Of a stretch of 64,000 nt of DNA, positions 58,300 through 64,000 are shown in pieces. The DNA lies in contig JAOVFP010000006.1 of NCBI GenBank assembly GCA_025738555.1, positions 3,224,001 through 3,288,000 of the forward strand, written 5' to 3'. The translations under genes and the position numbers were made by a program. The notes under the pieces are model-generated. The model was not told the origin of the DNA. It saw only the letters and a program-made list of their open reading frames with translations, and ran no database searches. The stretch comes from Cyathus striatus. Its lineage: Eukaryota > Basidiomycota > Agaricomycetes > Agaricales > Nidulariaceae. Position 1 is the first letter of the stretch, and each line of letters begins with the position of its first letter.

Positions 58300-60240
58300 T
58301 AAAATGGCCACTCTTCATATTACACACTGTGACAGTGTTGTCATGTGGGCCAGATACCACTTGCTTTCCATCTGAAGAATATACACCACAGGTAAATAAA
58401 TCTTTATAACCATTTAGAGCATCAGCAGCAATTGTGCCACTCTCCACATCCCATATTCTCACAGTTTTGTCATCTGAAGCAGATACTATTTGTTTTCCAG
58501 CTGGAGAAAATGCTACAGATGTGACTGAACCTGTATGACCTTCAAGTGGACCAACAGCAATTGTGCCACTCTCCACATTCCATATTATCACAGTTTTGTC
58601 TGCTGAGCCAGATACCACTCTCTTTCCATCTGAAGAAAATGCTACTGATGTGATAAAATTAATGTGACCTATAAATGGACCAGCAGCAATTGTGCCACTT
58701 TCTATATCCCATATTCTCACAGTATTATCATATGAGCCAGATACCACTTGCTTTCCATCTAGAGAAAATGCAACAGATGTGACATAATGTGTGTGATCTG
58801 GGGATGGATCAACAAAAACCTTGCCACTTACAGATGGGTTGGGACCTGCATGACTATCAAGTGGACCAGTAGCGATTGTGCCACTCTCCACATTCCATAT
58901 TATTACAGTCTCATCATATGAGCCAGATGCCACTTGCTTTCCATCTGGAGAAAATGCTACAGATGTGATCCAATACATGTGATCTTCAAATGGACCAGCA
59001 GCAACTGTGCCACTCTCAACATCCCATATTCTCACAGTTTGATCATATGAACTAGATACCACTTGTCTTCCATTAGGAGAGAATGCTACTGATGTGACAA
59101 ACCTAGTGTGACCTTTAAATGGACCAGAAGCAATTGTGTCATTCTCTACATTCCATATTCTCATAGTTTTGTCATATGAGCCAGAAACACTTGCTTTCCA
59201 TCTGGAGAAAATGCCACAGATGTGACAGAATCTGTATGACCTTCAAATGGATCAGTAGCAATTGTGCCACTCTCCACATCCCATATTCTCACAGTTTTGT
59301 CTGCTGAGCCAGATACTACTTGCTTTCCATCTGAAGAATATGCTACAGATGTGACTGAATTAGTATGACCTTCAAATGAATCACCAGAGATTGTGCCACT
59401 CTCTACATTCCACATTATCACAGTACTGTCACCTGATCCAGATACCACTTGCTTTCCATCTGGTGAAAATGCTACATATATGACCCAAGTTGTATGACTC
59501 TCAAATGTGCAGGCAGCAATCCTGTCACTCTTCACATTCCATATTCTCACAGTTTTGTCATATGAGTCAGATACCACTTGCTTTCCATTTGGAGAAAATG
59601 CTACAGATGTGACATAACCTGTGTGGCCTTCACATGGACCAGCAACAATTATTCCACTCTCCACATCCCATATTCTCACAGTTTTGTCTGCTGAGCCAGA
59701 TACTACTTTCTTCCCATCTGGAGAAAATACTACAGATATGACACAATGTGTATGGCCTACAAAAGGACCTGCAGCATTTGTACCACTCTTCACATCCCAT
59801 ATTCTCACAGTTTTGTCATCTGAGCCAGATACTACTTGTATTCCATCTGGAGAGAATGCAACAGATCTGAAAAACCTAGTGTGACCTTTAAATGGACCAG
59901 AAGCAATTGTGCTACTCTCTACATTCCATATTATTACAGTTTTGTCATCTGAGCCAGAAACAACTTGCTTTCCATCTGGAGAAAATACTACAGATATAAC
60001 ACAATCTGTATGGCCTACAAATGGACTGGCAGCAATTGTGCCACCCTCCACATTCCATATTCTCACAGTTTTGTCATATGAGCCAGATACCACTTGCCTT
60101 CCATCTGGAGAAAAATTTACACATGTGATTCTACCTGTATGACCTTCAAATAGGCCTTCAACAATTTTACCTGTTCTTATGTCCCATATACCAATATCAT
60201 TGTTCTTCAGCCCAACCAGAACTAGATTTTCATGTTGGGA
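58300..60240 (-). repeat. WD40 array, about 14 near-identical 43-residue repeats
   Basis: Repeats of 129 bp with consensus SVAFSPDGKQVVSGSYDKTV followed by RIWDVESGTIAAGPFEGHT. The first is divergent (GLKNNDIGIWDIRTGKIVEG) and the last degenerate. One repeat has a 20-residue insertion (GPNPSVSGKVFVDPSP). Within repeats the framework is constant while a few sites vary (Y/D/A after SGS, S/A/T before the GH motif, residues after GHT). That is the pattern reported for HET-E and related receptors, where these sites contact ligand. High identity suggests recent homogenisation. Confidence 0.9.
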
Positions 60241-61383
60241 AAAAACAAGACTTGCAACTTCAGAAGTAGGGTGGTAAATTTTCATCCCTTTATAAATCCA
60301 GTCTTGTTCTATGTTTCCTAATCTGGTAATAGTGTTTCTAAAATTATCTATATATTGATTTTGAATAACTGATCTCTCAGGTGCAAAAGATAGTGCAGAA
60401 AGATATATATGTGGTGCACTTTCTGTGATTGGAATATAGAAATGCATAATAAACTCAACAGCATCCATGATAAATTCCTGTACTTTAATTTCATTCTATA
60501 TATCTTAAAATCAGTTTTTGTTGTAGTATTGCATGTGATTTGGCTTACATTCTGACAAATTATCAGTAATTCATTTAGGTGTTCTAAAGCCTGAGGTATT
60601 TCATTCATTAAACTCATAACTTCTATCCAGTATAAAAATTTATCATGCAAAAAACTAATGAATTGTTGTTGTTGTTCTTTTTTGTTTTCATGATTTGCAA
60701 CATATATCTCATGCAGAGGCCAATACATACAACAGTATTGTACATAATCTGGTATAAATTGCTGAATTCTCTCATTCAAGTTAGCCACTTCATCATTTTT
60801 ATTGTATGATGATTCCAGCTTGCATATGTTGAACTTCAGTTCATGGTTTAGAATTTTATATATTGTTGTTGCAATTTTCACAGAAAATGACATCTTGTTT
60901 ATTTTATACTGCTCCAATATACATCTTTCTGTTAAAAATTCAATGAATGATAAATGTCCCATTGTCACTTTTCCTTTATCAGTAGACACTACAGGTTGCA
61001 AATGTTTCAGAATTATCTGAATAATATCATTCAGATCATCATCTGTGTTTTCACTAATGAAATGCTGTATATCATTTAATTCTAATGGAACTTTTGTAAG
61101 TATTATAATAGCAAGAACATTCTGAACCATGACTTTTTCTTTTTCACTCCAGCTTGCAAAAGTATTACTTAGAATTTGTAGATACAAGTTGTCAATTCCT
61201 GAAACTATGCTCTCTTCCTTGTTTTCCAATATATTTTTCAGCTTTCTTTTGGGAAGTATTCCACCCTGTTTCTCTGAGGTAATAAATTCAATAACAGTTG
61301 ATGCATAAATAAATAATCCAGCTGCATTTTGTGCTATTTTATATAAGTCTTCTTCACTTGGTTTCCAGTACATCCAGTCATAT

Positions 61384-62149
61384 TGTTATATCCATGTCCG
61401 GATACATCGTGCCGACGTTCCCACGTGACCTTCTAACATACCCGGTCCGTTCCCGGAACGTACCCGCTTCGGGTTTACACTTCCCGACGTTCCCGCCCGG
61501 GAACGTACCCGGAACCCGTCGGGTTTTCTATCGGATACTTCGGATACGTACTTTCTCTTATGACGGCCTCACCGCGTCATCATTCTATTACTCCTCTCTT
61601 CCATTCCTACTTATACGTTTCATTATGGCCTTTGTAGATTAGTTCCTTATTCTTCATTCTGAGCGCGTCATTTGCGCCCCTACTCCGCTTTGCCAAGACT
61701 TCATTTCCTACTTACTCCTTTGACTTGTCCTTTGTATAATACTTCTACATTCGTATCTACAGGTTCCTACTTAGTATAAGTAGTCTTCCAGATGTAATAG
61801 GTAGTCTTTAGTATTCATATCAACTCTGTACACTTTCTTCCTACTCTAAGTTCCGAAACCCGCTCCGGGTTTTCCTTCGGGTTTCTCTCCCGCTACCTAG
61901 TGTAGTGGCGAAGCCTTCTCTTATACTCTAGAACGTCTTCCTTGGTTACATATCATCTTCCTCGAAATACGAACCATTCCCTGGGGATATCCAGGCGGCG
62001 CAGCACACAAGCTGAAGCCACGGTTCTTTCTGCACTCCCGCTCTACGTTTCCGCACCTGTACTCACTTCAGGTTTCCGTTATAGTTCTCCCACACCCTCC
62101 GGGTGTCTTCGCAACCACTTCTAAGCAGGAAGAGAATCGGTACGTAACA
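61384..62149 (+). mobile_element. CpG-rich solo LTR inside the NACHT-WD40 gene
   Basis: 766 bp, TGTTATATCC..GTACGTAACA, flanked by a perfect CATAT duplication (61379-61383, 62150-62154). Removing it with one duplication restores the receptor frame (EEAYDWMYWKPSEEDL). It retains most CpGs (CGACGTTCCCGCCCGGGAAC). The decayed relative is at 23317-25032. No internal retrotransposon sequence remains, so the insertion was followed by LTR-LTR recombination. Confidence 0.95.
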
Positions 62150-62990
62150 CATATGCTTCTTCAAATTTATTTCTCATATAATAAATTATATCATTGTTAG
62201 TCTCTGATCCTGCATTAAAACCAATTTCCAATTCATAGTCAATGCATAGTTCATCATTCTTGAGTTTAAATGGCTTGTAGCCAGGTCTGCTTGTGATTAT
62301 GAGTTTACAATTTTTGGGAAATTTTGACCAAGATAACAATGTGTTCATGAAAACATGCATCTCAGGTGATCTTTTACATTCATCAAAAGTATTAATAACC
62401 ATAGCTGGGTTATTTAATTCATCCAAATAGTCACTAAAACTCATTTGAATAAGATTTTCAAAGTGCCATTTAATGTCTTGAATTCTGAAAGTGTTATTGA
62501 GCTTTATTGCCATTTTTTCAGCAACAGTGTTATGTTTGGAAGCTATAGTAGCAGCTGTGGTGTGCCACACTGCAGGGATCACTTAAAAACACATCACTCC
62601 CTTTTGAAGAAGTGATAGCCAATGAGTCTTTGAGTCTGAGATAGCTTGGAAATCAAGGTAGAAGCAATTGCTGATTTTCCAGCACCTGGATATCCATTAA
62701 TCCACATTATGTTTGGTGTGGAATTGTCTATCAGAAAGACAGTTGAATATGTCTGTACCTGTTATCCAATAATGAACACATACCGAAATCATTGAGCCAC
62801 TTATATATATTTTCAAATAATCCTTTTCTTGTTCCTTCCATGCAATATGGAACATAATGTCCTTCAAAGGATACCGCTTTTAGCAGACTAAGCTTCATCA
62901 GGAAATACCGGTCCGGTAATCTAACCATGCGCCAAGCTGGGTAGCCGATGTTGCACGTGGGCCAATCCATACCACGTTGTATAGATGCCA

Positions 62991-64000
62991 TAGCGTTACA
63001 TAGCGCACACCATTGGTCAGATAGGTTGGTGTCACTCTGGTTAAAGTCGTCGTAGTATTAGATAGATTACAGGATTGTGTGGTGAGCTTGTGTAGGAATC
63101 TATACATTTACTATCTACCGACATAGCCCTTTATAATTCACTTAGAATACAATGTAGTGTACATGAATGTATATAATAAATTGTAATCTAATTTAGTTAT
63201 CATCAATGCCACCCATTGCATGGTAATGTATTTCAGTTCAAGGTATCTCGCAAATACTTATTAAAATGGTAGCGCTGCAGATTACCTAAGCTAGTCACGA
63301 GCACCGATGCACATTTGCATCGGCGCTCGTGACCTCTTCCATTCTTTCCTCTGTCGACTCCTCTGGTCCTGGGTCCATTTCCCTCTACGGTACTACCCTC
63401 TTCATCGTTGTTTTCCTTCTCGGTATGTGCATACATTTTTACTGCATATATTTACTTGACCCTGTGCTGTAGCTATGCTACAAGTGGCTAATAGAATCTT
63501 GACACTTATTCTCAATTCGTCATGACCAAGTCATGACTCATGGTGTTTCCTCAAGTGTTTCCTACCGCCATGTCTATTCTCTTACTATCATCTTGAACTT
63601 TTAGGCACTGATGGCCCTTACGCGTACGTTCTCATAGCATATGAGACTCTCACATTGAAGTCTGCACTAGGTTATCACTGTCCTCCTCGAAGTCCTTCAC
63701 CATGTCCACCTTCTATCATCTATTCATCAAAATTATGGCTCGGGATTCGGTGCCAATGAGGCCCTCTTATGTATGTTCAATTCAGCGCAACAGTGTGGTG
63801 GGAATGATACCCCAATTTGGTGCTACGGAGATTTCTACCTCAATCAAGTGATCACCATAGCCCTCTCGTATCGTGAGTGTTGCACTTGCAATTTGGTTAA
63901 TCAATCGTACTCACACATACGTTCGATTAGAGCCCAGCATCATGTCGAACGGACGACTGGAGCTCATACTATGCCATGTACTCCTCCTCTTCCGCCTTCG
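62991..64000. other. Mixed region, no gene recognised
   Basis: Bases 62890-63110 are a moderately GC-rich block fused to the receptor 5' end. A hairpin of the GGTCAC family is at 63294-63333. From 63340 on, the sequence resembles the spliced CpG-rich family in style, with intron-like segments (63426-63471, GTATGTGCAT..CTGTAG; 63870-63930, GTGAGTGTTG..GATTAG), but no frame or domain is recognisable. It continues beyond the window. Confidence 0.4.
63294..63333. repeat. Hairpin GTCACGAGCACCGATGC..GCATCGGCGCTCGTGAC
   Basis: A 17-bp stem with one mismatch and a short loop (ACATTT). The outer half is the same GTCACGAGC/GCTCGTGAC as in the two hairpins near 38.4 and 40.3 kb; the inner half differs. 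Confidence 0.85.

Larger units (their letters stand above)
57975..62990 (-). pseudogene. NACHT-WD40 receptor of the fungal STAND/NLR type, broken
   Basis: Minus-strand order: a short N-terminal part (HYVPYCMEGTRKGLFENIYKWL); an intron (62728-62783); NACHT with Walker A GYPGAGKS (62672-62695) and Walker B-like VINTFDEC (62377-62395), then KLIITSRP; a helical linker (KIAQNAAGLFIYASTVIEFI); an intron (60478-60548); PHIYLSALSFAP; about 14 WD40 repeats; an intron (58223-58278); and a C-terminal tail GNLLFWVPDYL..FCYGTDW known from this receptor family. Damage: a solo LTR at 61384-62149, two compensating shifts near 62575-62605 and a one-base deletion near 59195. Such receptors sense non-self or pathogens. 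The usual N-terminal effector domain is not recognisable, so the 5' end may also be lost. Confidence 0.88.

Noticed and set aside
59621..60142. Plus-strand open frames opposite the WD40 array
   Set aside because: Antisense shadows of the 129-bp repeat.
1..64000. tRNA, rRNA or telomeric repeats
   Set aside because: None recognised by eye on either strand; a tRNA scan would be needed to be certain.

Overview
The window looks like repeat-rich DNA from a filamentous fungus, most likely an Agaricomycete basidiomycete. The evidence is short introns (about 45-70 bp, GT..AG), a BED/hAT transposase, a pogo-like DDE transposase and a large Tc1/mariner-like transposase of types I know from Agaricomycetes, Ty3/gypsy elements, MYND zinc-finger paralogues, and a NACHT-WD40 receptor of the fungal STAND/NLR type. 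This is recognition by eye; no database search was possible.

Layout. Positions 1 to 12.4 kb are a nest. A minus-strand Ty3/gypsy element carries a 3.0-kb Tc1/mariner-like element in gag (8045-11075, TA duplication) and a pogo-like element in integrase (right end 5227, TA). The pogo element in turn carries two satellite-cored foldback elements. Positions 12.4-17 kb hold decayed fragments, a TA-flanked MITE and a palindromic element. A minus-strand hAT transposase gene is cut into two halves (16.9-17.8 kb and 35.0-36.4 kb) by one 17.3-kb LTR retrotransposon (17768-35041; 205/203-bp LTRs, TAATT duplication). That retrotransposon contains a MITE, a second satellite foldback and a 6.8-kb giant palindrome that splits its reverse transcriptase. 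The palindrome carries a decayed solo LTR and at least three smaller insertions. Positions 37.1-43 kb hold two related palindromic elements.

From about 42.3 to 57 kb the base composition changes to CpG-rich. A large inverted duplication (43.7-48.9 kb) and a rearranged third copy (53.6-57 kb) of one unrecognised family flank a tandem pair of MYND zinc-finger genes. One of these is a pseudogene (49183-50474) and one is intact (50806-52048), the only clearly intact gene here. Positions 57.98-62.99 kb are a minus-strand NACHT-WD40 receptor gene, broken by a young CpG-rich solo LTR (61384-62149, CATAT duplication) and by frameshifts.

Recurrent theme. In the left 42 kb the transposon genes are interrupted almost only by TGA, and where family alignment is clear the TGA replaces a conserved arginine (CGA to TGA). 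This fits C-to-T decay at methylated CpG. The intact LTR at 61.4 kb and its decayed relative at 23.3-25.0 kb show the same thing directly. The second theme is a set of palindromic elements, unrelated in most of their sequence, whose cores are satellites rich in GTCAC/GTGAC words.
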